Source: Odontocerum albicorne (Eukaryota > Arthropoda > Insecta > Trichoptera > Odontoceridae). Taken from it: 64,000 nucleotides of DNA. The first letter of the stretch is position 1. Each line of letters begins with the position of its first letter. The translations under genes were made by a program, and so were the position numbers. Shown one piece after another: positions 8,989-17,988 of the stretch. The notes under the pieces were generated by a model. That model had not been told where the DNA came from and made no database searches. It saw nothing but the letters and a program-made list of their open reading frames with translations. The DNA is taken from assembly GCA_949825065.1 (NCBI GenBank), contig OX463846.1, positions 3,243,366 to 3,307,365 of the forward strand, read 5' to 3'.

Positions 8989-10268
8989 TTGGGTCCTTAC
9001 ATGTGAAATTGGCGTTTTGTTTGGGAGGAACATAAAGTTATTTTTTTTTTAAATATAATATATTTATTTAATCAAAGTATGTACCATTGCTATCTATGCA
9101 CTTTTGCCATCTCATAGGTAGTTCATCGATCCCTTTACTAAAAAAACCATTCGGACGGGAATCAATAAAATCTTTGAAGTCGGTTTGGACTGCCCCATCG
9201 GAGTTGAATTTTTTCCCTTGCAAGAAGTTATCCAAATTTCGAAAAAAATAGTAATCTGTTGGGGCAAGGTCCGGAGAGTACGGTGGATGTCTTAGACATT
9301 CCAATTGAAGCTCTTCTAATTTGGTAGCCGTCTGTTGTGCAGTGTGTGGTCTAGCGTTATCATGAAGCAGCAGTGGCCTAGAGCGATTAACCAGCCTCGG
9401 TTGTTTAGCAGCTAGCTTTTCCATCATGGTTTGCAGTTGCTGACAAAAGACATCTGCCGTAATCGTCTGGCCAGATTTAAGAAAGCTGTAGTGAACGACA
9501 CCAGCACTAGTCCACCAAACGCTCACAAGTAACTTTTTTGGAGTCAATTTTCGCTTGGGGCATGGTTTGGCTGGTTCGGCAGGGTTCAGCCATTGCGATG
9601 AGCGCTTCCGATTATCATTCAGGATCCACTTTTCATCACAGGGAATGATTCGATTCAAAATCCCTTCATTATTGTGCCGGTTGAGTAATGCAACGCAGCA
9701 GTCAACGCGCGTTTGTTGATTTGCTTCACTCAATTCGTGAGGTACCCACCTTTCAAGCTTTTTCACCTTCCCAATTTGCTTCAAGTGGATTAAAACAGTT
9801 TTATCACTAACACCGCAGCCTGCAGCTAACTCGGACGTGGTTTGCGATGGATCCGCTTCCACAATAGCCTTCAATTCTTCATTATCAACTTTCTCACGGG
9901 GCTCGTTCTGCAGGTCGAAATTTCCAGAACGAAAACGTTGGAACCAAAAACGCACTGTGTTTTCTTTTGCGGCACCGTCGCCATACACATCATTAATCCT
10001 TCGAGCCGTTTCTGCAGCACTGGTGCCACGGTGGAACTCGTACTCGTAAATAACGCGATATTTCAAGTTTTCCATTTTGTAAACTGAGTGACGCAAAGAA
10101 AAAAAAAAAACAATTGAGGAAAAAACAAATGAATTATAATTTTCAAAACACAAATACTTGAGTAAATAGCTGTATAAATTTGAATTTGAAATTCCTAACC
10201 AAAGAGAAGATATTTGAGATCAAAGTTGCCAGTACGGCAAAACGCCGGTTTCGTATGTGGGGACCTAA
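8989..10268 (-). mobile_element. Full-length mariner element (cecropia-type termini)
   Basis: The element is 1280 bases, normal for mariner, with TA on both sides (8987-8988 and 10269-10270). Its 31-base inverted repeats start TTGGGTCCTTACATGTGAAA (left) and TTAGGTCCCCACATACGAAA (right, minus strand). They differ at seven positions, all transitions. TTRGGTCC ends and the encoded protein point to the cecropia subfamily or a near relative. The transposase frame runs uninterrupted on the minus strand. This is the best-preserved autonomous-type element in the window. Confidence 0.92.
9068..10075 (-). CDS. mariner transposase, uninterrupted, 335 residues
   Basis: Mariner transposases bind the terminal repeats and cut and paste the element into TA sites in the nucleus. 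The start at 10075 (MENLKYRVIYEYEF) fits family N-termini better than the longer frame opening at 10153. The N-terminal half holds two helix-turn-helix regions (about residues 5-55 and 75-105), then WVPHEL at 110. The catalytic triad is complete: D147 in CDEKW, D239 in HDNARPH and D274 in YSPDLAPTDY, giving exactly D34D between the last two. Length is about 10 residues below the usual 345. The gap falls after residue 60: NEPREKVDNEELK, where relatives normally have a stretch with SGRP. That linker helps DNA binding, so activity is doubtful even though the frame is intact. Confidence 0.92.
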   Translation of the reverse strand: MENLKYRVIYEYEFHRGTSAAETARRINDVYGDGAAKENTVRFWFQRFRSGNFDLQNEPREKVDNEELKAIVEADPSQTTSELAAGCGVSDKTVLIHLKQIGKVKKLERWVPHELSEANQQTRVDCCVALLNRHNNEGILNRIIPCDEKWILNDNRKRSSQWLNPAEPAKPCPKRKLTPKKLLVSVWWTSAGVVHYSFLKSGQTITADVFCQQLQTMMEKLAAKQPRLVNRSRPLLLHDNARPHTAQQTATKLEELQLECLRHPPYSPDLAPTDYYFFRNLDNFLQGKKFNSDGAVQTDFKDFIDSRPNGFFSKGIDELPMRWQKCIDSNGTYFD

Positions 10269-10350
10269 TATTATAACGGTGAGGGAAATATTTTTTTCTC
10301 CAAAAAAGCAGATTAAAAAATTAGGGTCACCCTATAGTCGGACCTATACG

Positions 10351-11070
10351 ATATTTATTTTGTCATATTTTTAATCTGTCAATAACAGTGGGTTTGAGTC
10401 TCCAGTTAGAATGCGCTTGAGTAGAGTTTGCTTTCTTATTGGAGCTTTTTAAATTTCCCGTTTATTCATATTACTTTTAAAGTACTGTCAAATTTCAAAG
10501 ACAATTGAATATGTTCTATTTTCGAAGCCTATTTAATTTTATTAATACAATTCCTTAATCTTGAAAACAAGTTTTCGAATCTACTCAACCAACGTAGTTT
10601 GCTTCAAACTTAAAATTTGGACGTAAAGCACTAAATATTAATAATAGTATAACATCTTCGAGCGGCAATCACAGAGCGCGAACAACCATTTTTTGTCATT
10701 TTTCTCCAAAAAAATATCAAAATAAATCCCATCTTGACCCACTTGAACAATCACTCGGAGCAAGTAGTTGATTGTTACTTTCATTTCAGGATTAAATTTT
10801 CATTCAAACGGAAAAAAAAATATTTTCACGTAACCAATTTGGTGAAAGACTTACTTTTTCTTCAAATACTTTTTCAATCTCAGAAATTGAAGGAATAATG
10901 TGGAAGAAATTGAAAGAAATGGAAGGGAAAATAGGGAGTGAGTCTAAGGGTCCGACGGCAGCTAATGTCTCTCTCATTCGACAGTATTGCTTTTTCTATC
11001 AAATCAAAAGTCTTTGATTTAGATGGAAAATAAAATAAACTAGTCAAATCTTAAATATTAAGATAAAAAT
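10351..11070. other. No supported feature
   Basis: A possible tRNA B-box-like motif, GGGTTTGAGTCTCCAG, lies at 10390. It resembles the sequence at 62023-62040, so a decayed SINE end is possible. The remainder is AT-rich with no frame or terminal repeat I can support. Confidence 0.35.
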
Positions 11071-11073
11071 CTT

Positions 11074-11240
11074 TTGCATTATATTATATTGTTTATAGTT
11101 AATGCATTACATTGTGGAGGTTCTCAAAAATACTCTTGCTTGTACTCCTCTGATGATGAGGTGAAAACCTTGAAACCGGTAGGGTTATACCGTTACACAA
11201 AGTGGAATAAACAGTGCTTGATAAAACAAACTACAAAATC
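11074..11240 (+). mobile_element. Penelope-like element tail
   Basis: This piece carries the tail shared by five sites in the window: CTGATGA, a small hairpin, GAAACCGGTAGGGTTATACC, then a GTGGAATAAACAGTG block followed by TTTGATAAAA-like sequence. At 14690-15415 the same tail directly follows a GIY-YIG endonuclease domain, which links it to Penelope-like retroelements. There is no coding capacity here; the apparent frame reading LKPVGLYRY is part of the structured tail. Confidence 0.65.
11150..11194 (+). ncRNA. Hammerhead-like ribozyme core (Penelope tail)
   Basis: CTGATGA (11150) is followed by T, then GAGGT-GAAA-ACCTT, a five-pair stem closed by a GAAA tetraloop. Next come GAAA, a stem from CGGTA and TACCG, and GTT as the NUH cleavage triplet. 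Order and spacing match the hammerhead core, and Penelope-like elements are known to carry hammerheads in their terminal repeats. Stem I is not obvious next to the core, and position 10.1/11.1 would be a T-T mismatch. Activity is therefore uncertain. Confidence 0.45.
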
Positions 11241-11319
11241 TTTTGTGTTTTTAACATTATGGTTATTCATGAATTATGACTAAATTTTTTTTATAAAATA
11301 TAATATCCTTAACTGTGCT

Positions 11320-11870
11320 GCTGCACACTCTTATCTCGCCGAAAATTTTCAGCGTCTTTCCAATCATGGATTAGCGCTACGCTCAAACAGATATTGTTTA
11401 TTGACCTTTCCAGTTCACCGCTCCTCTTTGTTTACGTCGTCCTTTACTGTCCATGCAGTAAGACTCTGGAATCAGTTACAAACCAATAAAAGACTCGCTC
11501 CGTCCTTGGCATGCTTTAAGAAGCGACTGAAATAACTCTTAATTTCTAGTCAGTAAAATAACGTGTTTCATTCCTGATTTTTCTTTTCCTTTCCTCTCCA
11601 CCATCCCTTCCTTTCCTTTTGATTGATGATATCTCACTTTATATGAAAAATAGTGTTCGGGTGATTGTCCGTCTTTGTGGGGTTCGTGGGCATGTTCTCA
11701 CGTATATGTTTATGGATTTCGTGGGGATGGATAGTCATTTGAATGATTTATGCGACCACGTAACTTGCTTCATTTACTTTTGTCTGGCTGGTTGGAAGAG
11801 ATTGCCACCTGGAAATATGCCCGCCAGATTGTATTGCAATAAAAGTGTTAAATAAATAAATCATCTTTCG
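11320..11870 (+). mobile_element. LINE 3' end (VRLWNQL family), longest coding copy
   Basis: An open stretch of 71 codons from 11320 to the stop at 11533-11535 reads AAHSYLAENFQRLSNHGLAL, then FTVHAVRLWNQLQTNKRLAP and SLACFKKRLK. This is the C-terminus of a non-LTR reverse transcriptase protein. A 3' UTR of about 320 bases follows, ending GTGTTAAATAAATAAATC, which looks like an (AAAT)n tail. The catalytic domain is lost by 5' truncation. It lies 80 bases downstream of a Penelope tail. Confidence 0.75.
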
Positions 11871-11949
11871 TCAAATTCGTCTCTTCAAATAATAATCATC
11901 TTTCGTCAAACCTTGAAATATATATAATATATTATATACATACCGTCAC

Positions 11950-12330
11950 CCATTTACTTGTCGGAGCAGGCACAGAGGAAAGAGCGCCAGCCTTTCTTAT
12001 CTTGATACACATCCTTAGCATCTTCTGTATCAATACACTTTCTTATAAAACTCTTACGATTTCTCTGACTACGTTTCCTTCTTTAAAATATAATTCCTTT
12101 GACCCAATCATACATTCCTTGATCTATCTCTCACTTACCTTCTACTCACATTAGCACCGTATATTTGCTATGTTGGTATTTCTTCATTCATTCGTAACCT
12201 ATGCCTAAACTTCTCCATCTTCGTCAACACATAATACTTATGTTTACATTCATCCGTTATCAATTACTTTTGCATTTCGTTATACATCGTCCTTTCAAGT
12301 ATTTTATCAGTGCACATATTTCCTCATCAT
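11950..12330 (-). mobile_element. LINE C-terminal fragment (FGHVERM family)
   Basis: Antisense sequence corresponds to the block coding NRRCIDVEEAKNVY in the 14.2-kb copy (here around 12010-12060) and to the region before it. It shares the CCTCTACCAA/CCTTCTTT-type arrangement with 27250-27665 and 40430-40725. Many indels; no usable frame. Confidence 0.5.
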
Positions 12331-12439
12331 TTATTTAACTCTAATCTGTTTTTTTTTATTTCAATAGCAGTATTTAAATAAATAGCAGAACGGTAAAAAA
12401 AACAATAATACGTTATTCCATTTATTTGCTGAAAAATGT

Positions 12440-12535
12440 TTGAATGTGAATAATTTATATCAGAATATTAGGAATATTCTGATATAAATTTATATCAGAA
12501 TATTTATATCAGAATATAAGGAATATAATTGTTGT
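12440..12535. repeat. Short inverted and direct repeats of TATATCAGAATAT
   Basis: Four copies of a TATATCAGAATATT-like motif occur, one of them inverted (ATATTCTGATATAAAT at 12473). They form a hairpin-prone AT-rich cluster. Probably simple-sequence expansion; no function can be assigned. Confidence 0.6.
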
Positions 12536-12744
12536 TCATATCGTTCGAACTAAAAAAGGGCTCTGAATCTAAATATATTATTAAGTAAAGTTAAAAATAC
12601 CGTAAAATATGTGGATTTAAATATTTTAGCTAATTCTTTCAAATAACATTGTAATTTGTTACCAAAATAGGAGGTAACAAATTACATATACGTATAGTCG
12701 AAAAGATGTCAGGTTACTAAGGAGGTCTACAATAACTGACTATA

Positions 12745-13575
12745 CTAGAGAAAATGTAACATGGTCCCTGTGACAGTTCAAAAATTTGCCCCAATACAAC
12801 TTTGAAACGACGTTCTGTAATTTTAATTATTTTATCAACTTTAATATAAGCTTCGATTCTAATAAATAGCAAGTTATTTAGGTAAATACATTACATAAAA
12901 CTAACAATAATTACAAATTAATACATCTTGTTACAAATTAGCAAAAATGTGGCAGTTTGTTAAAATCAAATAATATTTGGTGACGTTTGTCAAATGTCAC
13001 TACGTTAGTCTGCATTGACTGGGGATGGGGTATACGATAATTGGATATTCGATTTTTTTATACCTAAAAATAAAGGTTCGTAATTAGTGTAAATTCATAA
13101 TGGATATTGGCCTATTTAAAGATAGATACAAATCATACAATACATTAGCAAGTCAGTAAAAAACTAACAATAATGACAAATTAATACATCTTGTTACAAA
13201 TTAGCAAAAATGTGGCAGTTTGTTAAAATCAAATAATATTTGGTGACGTTTGTCATAAGTCACTACGTTAGTCCGCATTGGCTAGGGATGGGGTATTCGA
13301 TAGTTGGATTTTCGATTTTTTATACCTAAAATGAAATGTTCGTAATTAGTATGAATTCATAGTGGATTTTGGCCTATTTAAATATAGATACAAACCATAC
13401 AATACATTAGAAAGTCAGTATAATGAAAATTAGGAATTAAAAAGTCAGTTTAGAAAAAAAACAATTTTTCGATTTATAAAAAAACGATTCGATTTGTTAA
13501 AAAAAACAATTATACCCCATCCATTTGACACATGACATTTCAAACGTCACAGGGACCATCTTACGTTTTCTCTAG
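12745..13575. mobile_element. TA-flanked MITE with 263-bp internal duplication
   Basis: Thirty-base inverted ends differ at two positions: CTAGAGAAAATGTAACATGG on the left (12745) and, from 13575 on the minus strand, CTAGAGAAAACGTAAGATGG. Both continue TCCCTGTGAC. TA flanks both ends (12743-12744 and 13576-13577). Inside, a unit starting CTAACAATAATTACAAATTA at 12901 is repeated at 13164, a period of 263 bases. It has no coding capacity. Partial relatives lie at 6406-6565 and 58418-58830. Confidence 0.8.
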
Positions 13576-13799
13576 TATGGAAATTGCGATGATTTTCGTT
13601 TTTCGAAAACCAAAATGATAAAAGTTATACTGCAAATGTTTCAACATACTCGTATTTGACGAAATGCCGTAAATAATTCAAGGAGACGACATGATGAACT
13701 TTCCGTGGTCTATTTGTTTTAAACATTAAGAATAGATTATGTTATTGAAGTGAAAAAAATGCAAGTTTATGTTTTTCGATGAAAAAATATTGATGTTAA

Positions 13800-14520
13800 T
13801 CAATCACATTAAAATTAGTTTATGCATGTCGAATGCAGTGTAGCTATAGGAAACCAAGTTGTTGGGGTATTTAAATATGTATGCACAAACTAGACGGTAT
13901 CATAATCTGCTTTGATGGTAGTCCACAAAATTATTTAGTATCGTCTTTGATGCATGGGTGTGAAATATTGACGAGGAAAATTACTTATAGGACCCGAATG
14001 AATGCTGTATAAATGCGTGCATTAAGAAGAATACACAGGGTGACAATGTGTGCCCAATACAATTGAAACAATAGAGAGGGGATGAAACAATAGAATGAGT
14101 AACGGCGCACAACCCTCCACGGCTTATTGTCTAAATGAGATAAATTATACGGAAAGAAGTGATTTGAGATTAATGTGAACTTAAGACTGATGTGTTGAGA
14201 AAAATGAAGAAAAGAACGCTGAGATCGTCAGGGCATGTGGAACGAATGGGAAAGTTAACACTTACGAAACAAATTTATAGTGCAAATGTGAGTGAAAGGC
14301 GTGTAAGAGGAAGACCAAGGAAAGTATGGTTGAATCAAGTTTATAATGTTTTCAAAGAAGGCAGCGTAGAACATCAGAGAAACCGTAGATGTATAGATGT
14401 GGAGGAAGCTAAGAATGTGTATCGATAATGGAAAGACTGAGTCTGTTATCTCTGCCTATCTCAACAGGAAAATGGCGTGATGGCATGTATACATGTATGT
14501 TTCTGAAATACTATTAAAAT
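13800..14520 (+). pseudogene. LINE reverse-transcriptase C-terminal region (FGHVERM family)
   Basis: Degraded plus-strand coding sequence. Around 13950-14040 it reads LMHGCEILTRKITYRTRMNA and, after a stop, MRALRRIHRVTM. The frame 14192-14428 reads MLRKMKKRTLRSSGHVERMG, then SERRVRGRPRKVWLNQVYNV and RNRRCIDVEEAKNVYR. This order (cysteine-rich GCE motif, basic MRALRR helix, GHVERM, GRPRK) is the usual C-terminus of a widespread arthropod non-LTR element. Several frameshifts and stops. The polymerase domain upstream is absent. Copies occur throughout the window. Confidence 0.7.
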
Positions 14521-14728
14521 TGAAATATTTGTTTTAAATTTCTTCAGTCGCTGGTTAATGCGATGTCGGATTATCGAGTCTACTGTATTTATTTTTGCCC
14601 ACCCTATCGTTTTTTTCTATCACATTATTTGCTATTTGTTGCTCTCTAATATATTGTCCCTTTGTTATGTTAGAACAGAGGAGGAATTGTAATTTGTTTT
14701 AACACACACTGTTTATTCCACTTTTTGT

Positions 14729-14773
14729 AACGGTATAACCCTACCGGTTTCAAGATTTTTATTTCATCATCAG
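14729..14773 (-). ncRNA. Hammerhead-like ribozyme core, second copy
   Basis: Minus strand: CTGATGA at 14773, then T-GAAAT-AAAA-ATCTT, GAAA, the CGGTA/TACCG stem and GTT. The stem II loop is AAAA and one pair is an A-C mismatch, so it is weaker than at 11150. It sits just after the GIY-YIG coding region, which supports its Penelope origin. Confidence 0.4.
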
Positions 14774-14826
14774 GGAAACACAAACAATACTGAATTCTAT
14801 TCGAACTGGTACCGAGATACACGTTT

Positions 14827-15374
14827 CTAACGGTTGGGGACTGGGGGTTGAGAGAAGGATGGGACAGCCTCGGCGAGCAGCAGATAGATTCTTGGGATAT
14901 ATGTGTTTGCCAGATGTTCACCTCGATGCACTGACTTAGAAATTTCTAGAGCCTCAAATCTGTCTAATGTATTTCCGTTACTACTGATATGTAAGAATTT
15001 GGCATCATCGATAGAAAATGTATGGTTTTCACGGTGAAAATGATTAGCCATTTCGTAATAAATTAGAGGAATTGTTAAGGCGGATTTGTGTTCATGAAAT
15101 CTTTTTTCAAAAGATCTGCCTGTCTTTCGTATATATAAATCATCACAATCAGCACATAAAAGTTTATACACACCACTGTTGCTAAGTATTCCATTTTTGC
15201 CTTTCCCATTAAATAAGAGTTTCCGGAGATTAAAATTAGTGTAAAAAGCTGGCTATATGTGACTTGGAATTTTTTGGTTATTTCGTATGATATGTTTTTT
15301 TTATAAATCCTCATAGGTGTCGTTAAATATATGATCTTCCGATTCCTGCCGTAAGAGGTTTGTTCCCAAACCAA
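14827..15374 (-). pseudogene. GIY-YIG endonuclease domain of a Penelope-like element
   Basis: Penelope-like elements end in a GIY-YIG nuclease that nicks target DNA. Here the frame from about 15195 to 14827 reads NSGVYKLLCADCDDLYIRKT, then GRSFEKRFHEHKSALT, NHTFSIDDAKFLHI and LDRFEALEISK. GVYK stands for the GIY motif. The YIG motif has become YIR by one base change, and the following residues KTGRSFEKRFHEHK include the family arginine. The preceding part lies in another frame (15374-15190; SQLFTLILISGNSYLMGKAK), so at least one frameshift is present. With the broken YIG and frameshift it is inactive. Confidence 0.75.
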
Positions 15375-15415
15375 TAACGAGTAGTGTAACCCCTCATCTC
15401 ATCTTTATTGACTCG

Positions 15416-15790
15416 GAACAGAAGTTTGTTTAACAACTAGGTGTTTGTCCCTAAATACCCTTTCGATTCAAACCTTTACCTCTGCCCCACTCCCCCATCT
15501 CACTACATGGATTCGTGAAGTTTGAGTTAGTGGCACGTCAAGCATACGTCAAGTGTTCGGTACTCCCCCTTTGTTAGTTCATTCCCCTCTTCTCAACCCA
15601 CACTTTAAAAAATACAGTTATAGTCTTCAAACGGGATTACAATAAGCCATGCTAGATTACTTCTCTCAATTTTTTTTAAATTGACATGATACCTCAGATG
15701 AAGGTGAAAGAGGGTACTCTTAAAAGAGTAGAATTATGAATGACATAACTGTATTACACAAAGAGCGGAGACGACACATTTGGAGCGCCT
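15416..15790. other. No supported feature
   Basis: No frame, terminal repeat or family match was seen. Slightly less AT-rich than the surroundings at 15470-15610. Confidence 0.4.
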
Positions 15791-15794
15791 TTAA

Positions 15795-16415
15795 CCCTTC
15801 CCTTACGGTGATAAAAATTAAACGCGTGTTCCGGTGTTGGGTAGTGAGTACGCGATAAAAAATTAGCGATTTTAAATCGGAAAAATAAGAACATTCATAG
15901 ATAATTCCCTTAATTAATTATAATTGAAGTTAAAAATTATAATAATTGAGATTTATTTGCTGAAAACATTAAAAAACCATCTGGCAACGCTCACGGAACG
16001 GGCGTACGTCTAACCTATTTGCAAGCCTAGAAGCTACTAGTGGCGCGGAACGTCAGTCGCATACCCCGGCGCTTACGCTTATGCTTGCGACGTTGAGACA
16101 ATTCAGCTCCTCGCTCTTCAGTGGAGTATGCAAGAGTGAGATGCAAATATAGTGTCGCGCTTCCCGCATACTATTCACCTATCGTCATGACGAGGCACTC
16201 GCAGCGTTTAAATGCGAATTTGTTTTCGATCTTTACAAAACACCTCGATGTAGTCGATAAATTCTGATTATTGTTAATATTATTTTTTAAATCAATGCGT
16301 AAATATATTATGGAAGAATACCTAAAATCTTAACCTTGTATTTATTATATTTATAGAGATATTGATGGTTATTAGAAGCAACGTGTAGAAGATACCCAAC
16401 ACAGGGAAGGAAAGG
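15795..16415 (+). mobile_element. piggyBac-like MITE, copy B
   Basis: Flanked by TTAA (15791-15794 and 16416-16419). Ends: CCCTTCCCTTACGGTGATAA on the left and CCTTTCCTTCCCTGTGTTGG on the minus strand from 16415. Its interior, with GGAACGGGCGTACGTCTAAC and CGCATACCCCGGCGCTTACG, is nearly the same as copy C at 27863-28494, which lies in the opposite orientation. Copies B and C form one subfamily, A and D another. Confidence 0.87.
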
Positions 16416-16419
16416 TTAA

Positions 16420-17469
16420 GAAGAGTTTGCTCTCTGAATGGCGCTATATAAATGATCCTTTCATTATTATAAATCAATAAATCACACGTTTCTCAAAAAA
16501 TTATACAACGACTCCTGTTTAAAATTAAAATAATTTTATTTTTTTTCCATTTAGATAACAGACCATTCTTAAGGGCGTTCTCACTCAAGATTCAAAACTA
16601 GAAACTTTGATATATTAAAAATATTACAAGGCAAACATATTGAGTGTTATGATAGAAAGATGGTGGCTGCGGTCATAAGATTATAAATTTCCGTGTATCT
16701 GTATACGTTTAGAAAAATAAATTTAGAAAAAAGCACTATAGAAAATTTACCAACGGAAGATTACTACAAAGACCTATGTAGACTTTCCGATATAATTTTG
16801 ATAGTAATACATTCGGCTTGATGAGGAATATACAGTCTTTGTGTTAATGTTCATAAACCATCATAAATGTTGATAAAGTCTTCAAAAAAATTTGATAAAG
16901 TTTTCAGACACTTAGAGGCAAGGAATAAATTTGACACTTAGATGCAAGGAACACAGGACCTGTAATGGCAAAAGTCCTATTATTGCATAAAATCCTGCCT
17001 AATTGGATCGATTTAGAATAAAAGATTTATTCAATGAAAACGAAATTGACATAAAAATTCAGCACCTCTCTAGAGCAACAAACTTAGACTCATATTCAAA
17101 AGATACAATTGAGACATTCCATTGAGGGTCTTTCCTATATCTTTCTCTAGTCGGCAGCATGTTAGCTGAAGGTCTCGATCTTCATGGTGAAGCCTCCATA
17201 ATAATTTTCCAGCCATTTATGCCTCAAGCTAGATGACATGGCTTGTTAGGAGTGGAGTTGGTAACGATTTTGATCAGATCGATTCAATGTAAGAGAACTC
17301 GCCTCTTAGTCATCTCTTGGTTTTATCAAAAACATTGGTAAGTATGGAAAATCTTTTCAAAACCGGTAAGGAACGTTCATATGCCAAGGTTCTACTCTAC
17401 ACAACTAAAGTTTAATGTAATACAAAAGCTTAACTGAAGTTAACAATATGATTCAAATAGTACCAAGTC
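16420..17469. other. No supported feature
   Basis: About 1 kb without recognisable element or frame. The stretch 17060-17330 is less AT-rich and could be an old retroelement, but I could not align it to anything else here. Confidence 0.35.
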
Positions 17470-17473
17470 TTAA

Positions 17474-17988
17474 CTCGTTGACAACCAAGTCCGAGAATTT
17501 CTCGGGAAAAATAATCATGCATTCCTTACCATGCCCGAGAAATTCTCGGGCTGTAACAATGTCATAATGTATATATTTTTTCTGACTTACTTAAACATCT
17601 ACCGAAAAACACTAATTGACATCTACCGCAAAAACACTAAAGCTTAATGGTACATTTTTAGTTTAGCAAGGATTCAAACAAAAAAATAAAGAAATTTGTA
17701 AAACAAAGATCGATTTAGTTACTCAATATTCAAAATGGGCGATAAATGGCGCTCGTACATATTTATTGAACTGGAAAAATTAAGTGAAAACGAGTTATAT
17801 ACTGTATCAGGCGAGTCAGATTGTGGTGAATCTGAAGACGAAACTCTTCTATAGTGAGGGTGAAATCAGACTCCTGTGTGATTTCTTATTAATTTTTTAA
17901 AGCACTATGTCATTTGACTAGAGAAATAGATAAAAATATGCTGGTTTGAGTTGTCAGTTTCAGTTTTAACATGGCGGTTGTCAAAGGG
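17474..17988 (+). mobile_element. Candidate deleted piggyBac-like element
   Basis: TTAA at 17470-17473 is followed by CTCGTTGACAACCAAGTCC. The right end read on the minus strand from 17988 is CCCTTTGACAACCGCC, a short imperfect inverted repeat. The flank there is TAAA rather than TTAA. Near the left end two palindromes, CCGAGAATTTCTCGG (17491) and CCCGAGAAATTCTCGGG (17524), occupy the subterminal zone. A short acidic frame follows at 17735. This layout fits a piggyBac-family element that has lost almost all of its transposase. Confidence 0.4.
17735..17854 (+). pseudogene. Acidic N-terminal peptide, possible piggyBac transposase relic
   Basis: A 39-codon frame reads MGDKWRSYIFIELEKLSENE and ends SGESDCGESEDETLL before a stop. 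Acidic, serine-rich N-termini with repeated SED or SD motifs are usual in piggyBac transposases. It lies inside the candidate TTAA element. There is no DDD domain, so the identity rests on composition and context only. Confidence 0.3.

Larger units (their letters stand above)
8465..10346. mobile_element. Older TA-type DNA transposon carrying a nested mariner
   Basis: The left end TTAGCACGACTATAAGGCGA (8465) and the right end read from 10346 on the minus strand, TAGGTCCGACTATAGGGTGA, are imperfect inverted repeats. TA lies outside each (8463-8464 and 10347-10348). Between them lie a short acidic frame (8707-8856) and, from 8989 to 10268, a complete mariner. Removing the mariner leaves about 600 bases, so the outer element is itself deleted. 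A pogo-like or other Tc1/mariner-superfamily origin is plausible from the TA target, but the family is not identified. Confidence 0.5.
14690..15415 (-). mobile_element. Penelope-like element, 3' part with GIY-YIG domain and tail
   Basis: Reading on the minus strand, the end of the reverse transcriptase protein and its GIY-YIG nuclease (15374-14827) are followed by the structured tail with CTGATGA and GAAACCGGTAGGG (14773-14729) and a GTGGAATAAACAGTG block. This order is what identifies the tail at the four other sites as Penelope-derived. The reverse transcriptase core is missing, so the copy is 5'-truncated. Confidence 0.75.

Noticed and set aside
9837..10087. Two plus-strand frames of 70-81 residues
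   Set aside because: Shadows of the minus-strand mariner transposase.
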